From Nematostella vectensis (Eukaryota; Cnidaria; Anthozoa; Actiniaria; Edwardsiidae): a stretch of DNA of 64,000 nt. Each line of letters opens with the position of its first letter. Position 1 is the first letter of the stretch. The position numbers and the translations under genes were made by a program. The stretch is taken from contig NC_064037.1 of assembly GCF_932526225.1 (NCBI RefSeq), positions 3,312,996 to 3,376,995 of the forward strand, read 5' to 3'. Below, piece after piece: positions 1 to 18,883 of the stretch. The notes below the pieces were generated by a model. It did no database searches, had not been told where the DNA came from, and saw only the letters and a list, made by a program, of their open reading frames with translations.

Positions 1-249
1 TAGTGCCATGTAAAGTAAGTAAATTTCACATTTATACCAGATCTACTTGATCTCTGTTAAAATCCTCCTTTCAATATGACATTATTTAGACACCATGGAC
101 ATGTAAGCATTAGTGAAGGAAAATGATCCCAAACAGAAAACTTCATTCTTGTGGTTTTCTTGGAGGTCACCAAGGTCAGGTGTGCAATATATGATTTGAC
201 TTGTTAAAATAATTAATGGTCTGGAACATAAAAATGGTTTGGTGAGTAC

Positions 250-2573
250 CTGTGTTGCATTTGTGCCATCGTCAGCAACAAGTCTTGGGTCACCTCCATT
301 TTCCAGGAGTGTCTAAGTATCAAGGAAACATTAAGAGTAGTCAGTCTTTTTGGAATTTCATAAAATGTGAAAAAAACTTATGTTTCATCAGCCAACCATG
401 GGTGATGTTTATTGTGTTTGAATACAGTGAGCAGTTTTGGCTGGTGTAAAAGACTTAGCAAAAATACTAATGCCAGTTTTTGTTTAGTACTTAATTAACA
501 ATTATACCTATTATTATTGGCCCATGGTTCGAAAAAAAATCAAATGATCAAAATTATAGAGAATGGAATGTGACCAATCTCAAAGAGCCTTTAATAATGC
601 ACTAGTCAATTAAAACCTCGGCCCCCAACCTGCAGAACATAGTGGGAGGGTAACAGGGACATGGCCCTGGAAGTACACTTTCATACAGCTACATTTCTCC
701 AGGGGGCTGGGAGAAAATAAAAAAATTGTAATTCAGCACAAATGTTACATTCTCAGCTATGTCCTGGGGGTCAGGGGGCCAGGGTCAGGTCAATTGACTA
801 GTTTATAACAATAAAGGAGCAAGTACAGGTAGGTCTTGTGAGAGTTAGAGAAAGTAGGACTCTCATCAACTCTCAAGTCCAGTCAATTGGGGCTTAACAG
901 AACATGAAAAGAGTATTGAGTAGTTCACCTGGACTGCTTGTAAATGACCAGCAAATGCAGCTCGCCATATTGGAGTCCTGTGATACTTTCCTCTGGAGTT
1001 AATTTCAGCTCCTTTATTGATCAACATTAGTATGGTATCACTGTGCCCTCCACTTGCAGCCTCAGATAGGGGTGTGTTGTTGTTTGCATCCTCACAGTCA
1101 ACAAGTGCCAGTTGATGCCGCACTGTTAGTGACTCACGAGCAACATCAGATAAATCAGCCCTTTTTTGGTCATCAGTATAGGTCTGTGTGGGAACACAGG
1201 GAACAAAACAGATAGTCTGATAAATGATTTGCCAATGCAAGTACGATGGGTATTGTACAACTGAACTTTACATTGTATTTGTAGGTAACAACTTTGACCA
1301 GACACACAAACCTCTTCAAGAACAGCTAAGATCTCATCATTATCCCCATCAAAGGCGGCTTCTAAAATCCTCGCTCTACGCTTTGCTTCTTCTTTGCGGC
1401 GTTTTCTTTCTTCCTCCTCTTTTTGTCTTTCTTTTTCAGCCTGCTCACGCTCCATCTGAACAATCTTCAGCCATGCCTGAGAGTGTAAGCACAGCATCAA
1501 ATAAAAATAAATGAATTTGGGAAGGCAATTACTGTCCGTGCAGCTGGGAAAGCATATATAACATGGTCACGTCGAAGGCATAGACAGATGCCTCAGGCAG
1601 CTGCCATACAATGCATGCCTACTAACTAAACCCACATTGGAACCAGTGGTGAAAGGCACAGGCACAAAAAAGCACCATAGTGCTGTTCTGGAGTGTTTTT
1701 AGAGAGCTGCTTGGCATGCTAGGTGCTACTGTATGGTTTTAAAATTAACACAATGCCCAGAGACCTCTTTCTGAAGTTTCTCCATCATTTCTTCATAATT
1801 TTGCTTTTCATCTTTGAGCTTTTCCAACTGTTTTTTGGCCAGATGTCTTCTAATGTACTTCTGAATGGTCCTTGCTGAGTCATCTTGTTTTGTCCAGACA
1901 AGGGTCATAGGCTGCAAATAGAAATCATTAAGTATGGGGAAACTTGCTTTTATCTAACAATGGAAAGAGGACGAGTAAAGCAAAAACAGTGGAAAGATAA
2001 AAACTCATGGGCTAAATAACTGATAAAACAAAAATCAAATGACAAGATTACAGATCAAATCACAACTCTTCAAAAGAAAATCATGCACTGTTTCAGGTAA
2101 GGTTTTATCAGCATTCTCATAATATATTGGGAATGGCTCAGGACTTATAAAAAAAAGCATTGCCTCTATGGCTATGGAGTTCCAGATTCCTTATTAAATA
2201 TAAAGTTAAGTTCGATGTCATAGGGTGATTTGATACCCTCACGCAGAATCCATAAGTAAAAAGTAAGCTATAAGTACCTCAGTCAGATGCCATGGAAACA
2301 TAGAATACAACAATTCCAGCTAAGCGCTTACACGCAGGAATTCACGCAAAAACACTGCAACCTAGTTACCTGGGGTGATGTAGCTGCTTTCGCCTTTCCC
2401 TTGATTCCTGCTGCAGTAGGCTTTTTACTCGCGACTCCTTTCCCCGTGGGCCCCGCTTCAGTTGCCGTCTTGGAAGTCGTGGGTTTTCTTGTTGTAGTGG
2501 CGGGTTTACTAGCTATTTTCGTGGTCCCTCGAGCGGTAGACTTGGCTACAGGGGTGCTTTTCTTTGGAGGCAT
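250..2573 (-). CDS. IQANK1: IQ motif and ankyrin repeat protein, 5' part (IQANK1-like)
   Basis: Five coding exons are visible on the minus strand: 2370-2573, 1765-1911, 1312-1476, 929-1183 and 250-312. All are phase 0 and give 278 aa before the gene runs off the window. Exon 1 encodes a low-complexity Lys/Thr/Ala/Pro-rich basic tail starting MPPKKSTPVAKS. Exon 2 has an IQ calmodulin-binding motif (ARTIQKYIRRHLAKKQLEK) and a coiled coil. Exon 3 is a charged Glu/Lys/Arg helix (EKERQKEEEERKRRKEEAKR). Exon 4 holds ankyrin repeats (NNNTPLSEAASGGHSDTILM, RTPIWRAAFAGHLQAVQ). Exon 5 continues a repeat (LLENGGDPRLVADDG). This IQ, coiled-coil, ankyrin order is that of IQANK1, a poorly characterised calmodulin-type scaffold; function is not known from the sequence. 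The start is the first ATG of the most upstream open exon. The 3' end is missing. Another IQ/ankyrin protein is possible, but the domain order favours this call. Confidence 0.72.
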
Positions 2574-3561
2574 TATAAAACTGTAAGTCTGTGCAGGGAA
2601 CGATGTTTGTATTTCTGTTTCAAGAGAAGTTTACGTTGTGAATTTCTGTCCAAGTTCGGGACGGCTTTGCCGCCATTTTGAAACGCTGTTGTGTGCTGAG
2701 AAGGTATGGGATCGCTTTGCCACAGGGTTCACAAGCGCCCGGGGGTGGAAATGGTACTTTCGGTATGAAGTTCAGGGGAAAACGTTCACGAACAAAACAT
2801 GCGCAATGTTCGCAGTTTCTTCTTTACATTTAAAAAAAAATCTTTGATTTAGCCCTTTTGGAAATCGCGTTGGTGAATGTCTAAAAAGGACTCTAACAAG
2901 CAGTTGTTAGTGAAAACAAAAAAACAAAAAAAAAACATCCGATGCATTATGAAATAATAAAAACCCTGTGACTTTCTAAATCACTTAATTTTAGTAGATC
3001 GAAGAATGAACAGTGAAACAAGGGCAATCGCACGCTTACATTTCACGCTAATCGGCCCAGCAATAATGGGTGCTGTTTGTACAAGATGATAGGGGGGTGC
3101 TGGAAAATGGTTTACCAACATTTCCTGTACGCTGTTTATTGCAGGGGGCCCTAGAAATGTCTAGGGTAGGATGCCAGGCGTGGGGCACCGAAGTTTATTC
3201 TCTGGTACAAATTGAATTAAGTAGCACAATAGTAATTTTAAGAAAAACCTTTATGTACAAGCTTCTAGTACCAGTTTTCTATAGAACAAATGAATCCTGC
3301 TCGTCTAGACTGGTATATAACAAAGTCTCTTTGTTGTAAATTGTCCAATAGACATCAGAGCAGTCGTTCATAAAGGGAACGTAAAGGGAAGTTCGACGAT
3401 GGTGAAGGGAGAACTGAGCCATGTTGTTGGACCCCCGTCTTTTGTATAACTGAGTTCATCCCTATGGAATAGCGATACAATTACATAAATCGATACAAAA
3501 TATGAATAACCATGAGTAACTAAGTCTGTTCTTGTTGGCGTTCCCATAGTCACTGCGGCGT
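2574..3561. other. Intergenic: IQANK1-like promoter side and RPA1 3' flank
   Basis: This gap separates two tandem minus-strand genes. Near 2665-2680 is a GCCGCCATTTTG motif, similar to YY1-type sites common in animal housekeeping promoters, about 95 bp upstream of the IQANK1-like ATG. The half near 3561 should hold the RPA1 3' UTR; a minus-strand AATAAA (TTTATT at 3194-3199) is a possible poly(A) signal. No supported coding exon is seen. Confidence 0.4.
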
Positions 3562-6500
3562 TTACATGGCAATTAGCTTCTTAACCTCGTCAATCAGACG
3601 CTTTGACTCCTGCTTGTAGTTTACCGGTACGACATTGACGACAGAACACTTGAGCCTTGTCTCCTCCTGCACAAGTCAAGACAGGTATTAAGTTAGAGCA
3701 TCATGACATTTTAAGGATACAGAATACTGGGGGAGGAGCATTGTTCGTAGCCTATGTTTTTTTGTCAGCCATAGCTTTCCCCTAATCGGCCATTGTCAGC
3801 CATAGCTTTCTTATTGTTTTTATTCAACAGTGGAACGCAATTCGTGTGGAAGTTTGAAATAATAATCTTAAAAACGTTTTATATTTTATTCACGAAACTC
3901 AATTAAAAATATCGCAAAAGCTTTCCCAAATCAGCCAATGTTGAAAGCTTTTACAAAACTTGGTATTCGGATTGGCTGACATACACCCTCGAGCCCATGT
4001 AAAGCTTTAGCACTCCAGTAAGTACTTACATTATACGTCTCCATTTTCGCTCTTATCTTGAAAGTGTGCAACTTGAATTCACTGGATGCAAAAACTTGGT
4101 CAAACTGAGCCTCGTCTTGCTGCGAAATAAAAATTAAGAGTAAAATGAGACAGTAGCACAATCTCCAAGTTTGTCTCTTTTTGGATTCGTGTTTTGCTCT
4201 AAAAATTAGGAGTATTAAAGTAGTTTCAATGAGGTTAGTTGTACTTGTCAGTGACATGCTTAAACTCACATTCTCCTTCATCTGTCCCAGATCGCTTGCA
4301 GATCTTCCAAGAAGTGCTTCGGCGGATTCCTGGAAACATGTGACCCATTGGCTTCCCGTGAAATCAGCAAGGTGGGCCTTGAACAAACATAGAATTGACT
4401 CAATAGCTGAAAACACATGTCAAGGTTCGTTTTCCAGCCTTGCAATTGTGCTTACCGATAGGATCAGACGGTATTTGTAATTGGGGTATTTCCGTCCGCA
4501 TTTCTCGCAGTAAAAACCAGAGTCTTCCTCAATCACCTTTTTATTGCATTCCTCGCTGGGACACGCCTAGACATTTAAGATCACATTATCAATATTTCAT
4601 AGTGTGCCATTCATATTTTTATCAGGAGGCTTCCTAAACTATGATGCAATACCTTATACATGCAGTTTTCTCTCCTGAAGTACACACAGACTCCTTTCAC
4701 GGAGATGTAATCAGCCTGCAGAGAAAACAAAAAAAATAACAAGTTTAGTAAATTTATGCTTTGTACATAGCACATTGTTCTACATATGGCGAGGAGTGGT
4801 GTAACATATAGATGGAGAGTTTCCTTGTCTTATGAGACTTCAGATATCTCACCTTCTCACCCATGCCAAGCTGTTCATTTTTGATTTGCGAGAGGAACTT
4901 CAGTGGACCTCCACCACCTGACGAAAAACAGTTGAAATACAATGGGCAGTAAGGATGTCATGAACCAAATGCAATGAAATAATATAAGAACATTGTAGGC
5001 CATAGAACAGTACAAGAACAGTGCCGGCCTGAGAACAGTACAAGGACAGTGCCGGCCTGAGAACAGTACAAGGACAGTGCCAGCCTGAGAACAGTACAAG
5101 GACAGTGCCGGCCTGAGAACAATACAAGAACAATGCCGGCCTGAGAACAGTACAAGGACTGTGCCGGCCTGAGAACAATACAAGAACAATGCCGGCCTGA
5201 GAACAATACAAGAACAATGCCCGCCTGAGAACAGTACAAGAACAATGCCGGCCTGAGAACAATACAAGAACAATGCCCGCCTGAGAACAGTACAAGGACA
5301 GTGCAGGCCTGAGAACAGTACAAGAACAATGCCGGCCTGAGAACAGTACAAGAACAGTGCAGGCCTGAGAACAATACAAGAACAATGCCCGCCTGAGAAC
5401 AGTACAAGGACAGTGCAGGCCTGAGAACAGTACAAGAACAGTGCAGGCCTGAGAACAGTACAAGAACAATGCCCGCCTGAGAACAATACAAGAACAGTGC
5501 AGGCCTGAGAACAATACAAGAACCCGGAGTGCATGCAAGCCAGAGTGCAGTACAGTAACTTACCTGCACTATAGCGCTGACTCGAAATGGATGCCACCTC
5601 GTGGTTCTTGCCAGTGTTATCGTACCAGCCTCTGAGAACCTGTGCCTCCTTCATGTCCACAGGGTTCACTCGCATGTTGCTGGAGTTGAGAACAGACAAG
5701 CTGCGGCCTTTATGAACAAAGAATACAATTGACATATAGAAAAGCTTCAGGGCATAAACGATTTTGAAAGAAACGTTGTCAGAGGCATCTACTAAATGTC
5801 TACCCATTTGGAAGACTAAAAGGTATTCTCCTAGTCAGTAGTAGCATTATTTTCAATCGTTTCGGTGTTTTGCTTTTCAGTTTTTTGTCGTTACAGCTGG
5901 GCCCTTGAAGGTACATATGAAGATACTACTCACCACCAAAGTCAGACACTTTTGCTCCTCTGATGGCGAGGACAGGATTCTTACCAGCATGCTCTTCGAA
6001 CTTCTCAGCCTGTTGTCATTCAAAAACAAAGTAAAGTTAACTTCTGCCTTACGCACACACCATATCACAAACAGTAGTTATAGAAAAAAGCATAACCCAT
6101 TATTATGGACTTTTGTTACAATGGGTAAACTATTGGCTTAACAATCAGTTGTTTGTAAGGAAGGTAAAGTTGTAACGCATTGTTCATCAGCTTCTGCATA
6201 ATGCTGGTAATGAATATGTCTTTCAGTTTTTGTGAAGATTCATTTCAAGGCATTTTTGTGCAGGTACTGTCACAGGTAGCCCAGGCAGTGGTTTCGAAGC
6301 TTGTTCGTAGCTTGGAATCGGCTGTTATTCTTAGAGGTAAAACAAAGGGATTAAAGTAGTGATTTTTTATAACGAATGGTGTTAGAGCTATAGGGTTGGG
6401 ATAACCATGTGCATTACTTTCCCTTTTTAAAAAAACATAATTATTCATTTCTTGTTTTGTTTTTCTAAAGAAAAAGAGGAAAATATTGGTTGAAAAGAAC

Positions 6501-9500
6501 AGTGCACTTTACCTCATCTCCCCAGAGTGTTGCAGTCACACTTTTCTCAGATCTGTCCAACAGGGTAATATCACGCTTGGACACCTGCAGATACATCATA
6601 TCAGTAATATACCATTTTTGAAGCCGGGGAAACATAACAAGCTTTTTCATGAACTGTATTATTTCTTAGAAATATAACAAAATAACAATAGATGTACCTG
6701 CTTGTTTGTAGTTTTTGTCGTGATTTGGGCTAAGTCTCCAACGTTTGTAACAACACCCAAGATATCTGAATGAAAAATAACTGTGTCAGAATAACAGTTC
6801 CACTGTTGTGAAACTATACTCTTTAAGTAAAGAAGGGTCTTACCAACTATTTGGTCCTTGTTTATGTTCTCAAGATCCCCGATGTTCACAAAGTTGTACT
6901 GCAGTGTGGGCAGATTACAGGTCTCATTGCACTAGGGAAAGATGGAAGTCAAATTTGTAAACAGAACATACATAGTGTTTTATGTGAGTATCTTTTGAGA
7001 TCTTCTCAATTGGCTGAAATTCTAGAGGGATTTTAGCTGTAAATTCAGTTAATTGATTGAGATACAAATCAGTATTGGTTAAGGATCATAACAATGCAAC
7101 AAGATGGACAACAGAAAGTGGTTTTACCGGTTCAATGATGGTATCATTGTTAAGGTACATCTCGTAGTCATTTCTGATTGATGAGTACTGTTTATTGGCA
7201 GTGCGAAGAGATCCCTTTGTGATATAAAAAACCTGCAAAACAGAAAACACCAGAAATTCAATCCTTTTGCCTGGGGCATACTTAGAAAGACATATATGAG
7301 CAGAAGCACAATTCTTTGCTAATTTTTTTTAGTTATTTTTATAAAAACAACCATCAAGAAGCACTAACAGTCTGCATATAATCACAAAGACGTAACAACA
7401 TAAAGAGAAGATTAACTTTTTTTGTGTCATTTTGTAATTATAAATGTGTAAGTGATTTTTTGTTACAGAATGCACTAAACTTGATGCATATATAAACACG
7501 ATGAGTAAATAAAAGCAAAATCCTGATTATTTGAGCTCTTGCCTGTATTGTAGCAATAGCAATATAAGCAATAGCAGTCTAAGCCAAGCCTTTCTGCTAA
7601 TTCATGGTACCTTATCGACCTCCAGCATCTCATAAAACTTGTCCACTGCTTCATTAAACCCAGTTGCTCTAATCTCACCCTTGATGGGAAATAGAAAGAA
7701 ATAGCAAAATATAATATTAGGAGGTAATAAGTAATAGCAAAACTCACATATAAATGCCATAAATACCGATTCATCCACCATCTCAACATTGAAGAGTCTA
7801 CCCTCTCCACGAGAATTGTTCCATGTTCGAATGTTGGACTTGGATGTAATCCTCGCCCTGATGGTCCATCTGAAATGGTACATTGAGTAATATATAGTAA
7901 GGCCAATTCTGTTTGAATTTGGCTGATGATAAACCTTGTACTAAAACATTCATGATGTTTCTTAACATTTCCAAGAACTCTATAAATATCCAATTCACTC
8001 ATCTGCTATGCGTAAAGATATTTGTATGGTTCATTCCTCTTTTTACACCGTTGCTATCATTTTAGCACTTTCTCTGTTTAATCTACTTGTCATTCTTTTC
8101 ACCCTTCTCTCACTACCCCACAATACCTACCTTCAACTGCTACACTTATAACACAGGTTACCCTTTCCTACCATCAAAGGGGCTTTTTGGAGTAAAAAAC
8201 TTACCTATTTTGGTATGGGGTAAGACCTGAAATAGGGAACACAGTCTTGGCGCCATCACCACCTCTGTTGACAGGCTGGTTACTGAAATAAGAAAAAAAA
8301 CAATATGTCTTACTACTCTAGTGTCCTGAATTAAAAAATACTAGTTGTGTGTACCTTTTATAACTAGATCCACCACCAAATCCTTTTGAGCCAAACGTTT
8401 GCGCGTGCTGTCTCTGTGCAGGCGGATTGTTCTGGCCTCCAAACGAACCTCCTGTAACAAAAAGGCATTTTTGCAATTCTAAGGACTACAATACCTAACA
8501 TCACAATACTTACAACACCATAGCTTTTAACACCATTCTTGGCAACAGCACTGTCAGAAAAACTTACAACACCATAGCTTTTATCACCATTGTCGCCAAC
8601 TGTCAGAATAACTTACAACACCATAGCTTTTATCACCATACTTGGCAACAGCACTGTCAGAATCACTTACAACACCATACCATAGCTTTTATCACCATTC
8701 TCGGCAACAGCACTGTCAGAATCACTTACAACACCATAGCTTTTACCACCATTCTCGCCAACTGTCAGAATCACTTACAACACCATAGATTGTATCATTA
8801 TTCTCAGAAACTGTCAGAATCGCGTTCCGTATATTTATCTACACACCATCACTACTAAATAAGATGATTATTACCAACATCACAAAAATAGCCCACATTG
8901 AAAGCACATCATGAACACCATGCAATTAATAATAAAGTAAACAACTTTGTAATTAAGTTATGGGTGCCTTGTAGTGAAAATTCTATCAAAAAAAATTATC
9001 TTTAAATTCCCTACTACATTCCCTCTATTCTAGCAATGAAAAATGTTCGGATTTTTATTATCTTCTCGAGATAATAAGAAAAAAAAGAATTTTGCTTGAA
9101 GACTTTTGCTGTGTTTACACTTGAGCGTCCAACCCAGGTTGAGTAGCTACCCAACCTAGATTAGATTTGAAGTGTGTCTGAACATGCTCCAAATAGCCAC
9201 TTATGTGCCGGCAATTACAAAGGATCCGCAACCTAGTTTCGGTTGAGCTGAACCATTCCAGGAGGCATGGTTGAGTGTACTCAACCAAGGTTACAGGCAA
9301 ATCTGTTGACAGTTCTTGTCAGCTATTGCTTTCCGATGTCAGTCATTTCTCAAATAGTTTTTACTCAATAGTCATGAGATTATCATGTTTTCGAGATCCG
9401 GGCATTTTGCTGGACATTTTACACAATACTTTACAACAAACTAGTTTTCAAGTCAAGTAACTGCGAGTCCTTAACGTACTAGAGCAAATAATTCAACGAA

Positions 9501-11411
9501 AACGACAAACATAAGAAAAAACATCAGGCAAGGTGGTCCCTAAAAGATCATCTTGAATTATAGTGAATCTTGTAAGCAGAAGCCACCACAGAATAACAAG
9601 AACGGCCAGAAAAATCACAATAACCGCAGCAGCAATTTGACCTCAGAATTCAAATTGATAACACTGGCGCTGTTCCAGCTTAAGGATCAACCGAGGTTAA
9701 TTTTTCAAGTGTTAACACATTTCTCATAACCGGGGTTCAGTTAACCACAAACTGAACCTAGGTTGACACTCAAGTGTGAACACAGCATTTGTGTGCTTAC
9801 AAATCAAGGTGTTTTAATCTTTTAATCCTTTTATGTATAATTTATGTATAATTTATGTATAATTTATTAAAACACACCTCCAACATTCTTAGGTGCTGGA
9901 GCAGCATTTCCATTCTGCTGGCCTCCCGCATTGTTATCAGCCGCATTTCTAGGATTACCAATCTTTCCAGGAACCTCAGACGCTCTCTTTACTGTAGTTA
10001 ATTCCAGCAAAATGAGCACCTTCCTAAAAACAATATGATGATCAATGCCCAATTCTATTGTAAGTGTTTGAAAGAAGGTGCTCTTTGATAACTTGGAAAA
10101 GTTTACTTGCCTTGTCTCCTGAATGATGTTGCAAATATACTTGTCAAGTCGAACCACAGCTTTAACTTCAATCTCACCATCTGTTACCTTATCATTTAAT
10201 TGAGTAGCTAGCATGGCAGCTGGAAATAAAAATGAAACCCAAAATAACTGTCTGTTTATAGCTAATTTAAAAAAAATATTTACAATCATAAGATTTATAG
10301 GAATAATGCAGGTACACACACTAATAATTATAACAAAAACAATAACAAAAATAACAAAAAAAAAAACAATAACAAAGGGTAATCTACTAGAAACATGTCA
10401 CAAACAACTCATTCAAGGGAGAGAGCCAATAGATGTAATAATCTTAAAACTTACATGTGTGAATAAGCACTCCATCAGATAAGACAAGCCTGGGAAATAG
10501 AACACACCAAGTTGACCAAGGAGCCTAATTAAATCTAGCAGATTTGATCACAAGGCCGCCCTAGCCATTTGATCACAAGGCCGCCCTAGCCATTTGATCA
10601 CAAGGCCGCCCTAGCCATTTGATCACAAGGCCGCCCTAGCCATTTGATCACAAGGCTTGTTTATTTTGACCAGACACTCACCTGTAACGGTCACTGGCAT
10701 CTCCCTGTTTTGGCTGGATCTTTTTCAATCCCTACAAATTATGGATGTAATTATGGACCATGTGTGTTGAATAAGTTGGATGATGGTGTAACACTGCGAC
10801 GTTTCAGGCCTGTAGCCAGGATTTTGAGCAGGTTGGCTCATTTACCAACCCTATCTCGCAGTGGTTATAAACTTTCCTTCATTAGAGCGGACCTTGAGTT
10901 GAGTGGGGAGTTCTTCTGAACCCCTGAACCCCCCCCCCCCCCCTGGCTATGGGCCTGCGCTCCCTACTCTTGTCACCTTGACAGTCATGTGAAGTTTGCC
11001 AATAATGATGGGAAAGACATTCTATCTGATTGGCATCAACATAACTAGCCAAAGGCAAGGCAAAGCAACATATTTCCAACTTAAAAATTACTTTGAATTT
11101 AAGGTCATCCTTTCATAACTTCAAATTTTGTTAATCGTCAGATGACTAATTGTTCCCTTACCAAAATTTGAAAAACAGGCTGTTCTGGCAGTCGATCTGG
11201 CTGGTCCGATGGTGTGTTGAGAATTTCCTACGAATTAGCAGAAATTTTGAGATCTGAAGTCGAATCGAACTCTACTAAGTCAAGTAAGTTGGCGGGAAGC
11301 ATGTTCAAATATTCGTTGATTTTATGCCGTTTCAATATCATTTCATACCAAATATTAGTCGTCAATCCGTATACTTACTTGGATAGCTCCTTCGCTGAGT
11401 GTAATAGTCAT
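3562..11411 (-). CDS. RPA1: Replication protein A 70 kDa DNA-binding subunit
   Basis: Twenty-two minus-strand exons join in frame to 617 aa (human RPA1 is 616): 11379-11411, 11162-11200, 10682-10731, 10455-10489, 10111-10219, 9878-10023, 8355-8451, 8205-8282, 7767-7869, 7611-7679, 7128-7232, 6844-6931, 6698-6765, 6513-6584, 5934-6009, 5564-5707, 4853-4917, 4653-4715, 4456-4566, 4270-4377, 4030-4119, 3562-3666. The protein binds single-stranded DNA as part of the RPA heterotrimer in replication and repair. Visible parts are the N-terminal OB fold ([31 protein letters not shown]), a Gly/Asn/Gln-rich linker, DBD-A ([27 protein letters not shown]), DBD-B ([17 protein letters not shown]) and DBD-C with zinc-ribbon cysteines C482, C487, C500 and C503, which match human spacing. 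The end is [14 protein letters not shown] followed by [13 protein letters not shown]. Intron 5 needs a GC donor (AG|GCAAGT) to keep frame. Exons 2-3 were placed by frame and splice consensus, so the first 40 residues are slightly less certain. Confidence 0.95.
5003..5540. repeat. 28-bp minisatellite filling RPA1 intron 16
   Basis: About 19 tandem copies of a 28-bp unit (plus strand GAACAGTACAAGAACAGTGC then CGGCCTGA) with a few substitutions such as GTGC/ATGC and CCGG/CAGG/CCCG. The array starts about 25 bp inside the donor side and ends about 85 bp before the acceptor, so it makes up most of the 646-bp intron. It is open in all three minus-strand frames only because the unit has no stop codon; it is not coding. 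Confidence 0.95.
8480..8830. repeat. Degenerate ~50-60-bp tandem repeat in RPA1 intron 6
   Basis: Six imperfect copies built on ACTTACAACACCATAGCTTT followed by ATCACCATTCTCGGCAACAG and CACTGTCAGAAT. Unit length varies because the CAACAGCA segment is missing in some copies. It lies inside the large intron between exons at 8451 and 9878. No coding function. Confidence 0.85.
9108..9786. mobile_element. 679-bp terminal-inverted-repeat element in RPA1 intron 6
   Basis: The left end GCTGTGTTTACACTTGAG is matched by CTCAAGTGTGAACACAGC at the right end. Shorter sub-terminal motifs resembling CCTAGGTTGA and CAACCCAGGTTGAG recur inverted inside. No transposase ORF is visible, so this is a non-autonomous element (MITE). 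No clear target duplication was found. Confidence 0.75.
10546..10655. repeat. 25-bp tandem repeat in RPA1 intron 3
   Basis: Just over four near-perfect copies of a 25-bp unit (GATCACAAGGCCGCCCTAGC then CATTT) at 10546, 10571, 10596, 10621 and a partial copy at 10646. It lies 25 bp from RPA1 exon 3. Confidence 0.95.
10805..10957. mobile_element. Short TIR element with CAGGCC(C/T)GTAGCC ends
   Basis: Left end CAGGCCTGTAGCCAGGATTT and right end CCTGGCTATGGGCCTG are inverted relatives. The internal part (GCGGACCTTGAGTTGAGTGG, GAACCCCTGAACCCC, poly-C) matches the longer copy at 22066-22365. The element lies in RPA1 intron 2 and is non-autonomous. Confidence 0.7.
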
Positions 11412-11616
11412 TTTAGATATTTTGAACGGTAGATTTGGATGATTTTTCTTGCGTTCCACTATAGAAGAATTTCGCGCCAAATTGCAAACACTTTTCGAAC
11501 TCTTCTGCGCATAACCTTCTATACCGCTGACTCCGTGTCGTATTAGTTCCAGACTTCTTGCTACAACCACAGGTACCCAAACTTGGACACATTTCTTGAT
11601 ACGATCCAGGTCCAAT
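11412..11616. promoter_or_regulatory. Head-to-head RPA1 / ADO intergenic promoter region
   Basis: Only 205 bp separate the RPA1 ATG (minus, 11411) from the ADO ATG (plus, 11617), so both 5' UTRs and promoters must lie here or overlap the first exons. No TATA box is apparent. The ADO start context CCAATATGGCAGC overlaps a YY1-like ATGGC. This suggests a shared bidirectional housekeeping promoter. Confidence 0.6.
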
Positions 11617-18500
<6,884 letters not shown>

Positions 18501-18698
18501 TGGATTTAGTGACAAACACAGCTGCATGGGCTTGGAGACAAGTGTTTGGTCCTCGTTAATCATAACAAGCTAAGGCAGATAAAATATATACCGCTGTTGC
18601 GCCCTCAAAACACAATGAGCGCTGAATACAGGGCTACAAAACAATGAACATAATGATAGAGTTTTACATAAAGGTAAAAGTCATTTTTGACTCAGAGT

Positions 18699-18704
18699 AA
18701 TAAA
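18699..18704 (+). terminator. Possible ADO poly(A) signal
   Basis: AATAAA lies about 200 bp after the ADO stop codon. It is the first canonical hexamer seen downstream, but it lies only 22 bp before a MITE, so assignment is tentative. Confidence 0.4.
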
Positions 18705-18725
18705 GGGGTATTGTCCAGTTTCATA

Positions 18726-18883
18726 CAGTAAAACCCTGATAACTTGAACGCTCATATTAGCAGAGCCGTGAGCTCAAGTTATCTGAGTAGAAATAACTAA
18801 AAAGTTAGTCTCCGGGAACTTGAAGTCAGTTCACTCTAGTCAGAGTCCAAGTTATCTGGATTCAAGTTATTAGGGTACCACTG
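18726..18883. mobile_element. 158-bp pogo/Tigger-like MITE
   Basis: The ends are inverted: CAGTAAAACCCTGATAACTT at the left and AAGTTATTAGGGTACCACTG at the right, each bounded by TA. TA target use plus CAGT...ACTG termini fit Tc1/mariner-pogo derived MITEs. There is no coding capacity. Confidence 0.75.

Noticed and set aside
5003-5540. CRISPR-like array of 28-bp repeats
   Set aside because: The units are contiguous with no spacers and lie in a eukaryotic intron.
4875-5807. A 310-aa minus-strand open frame with repeated CSQA/LVLFSG words
   Set aside because: It joins RPA1 exon 16 to the 28-bp intronic array; all three frames are equally open, as expected for a repeat with no stop words.
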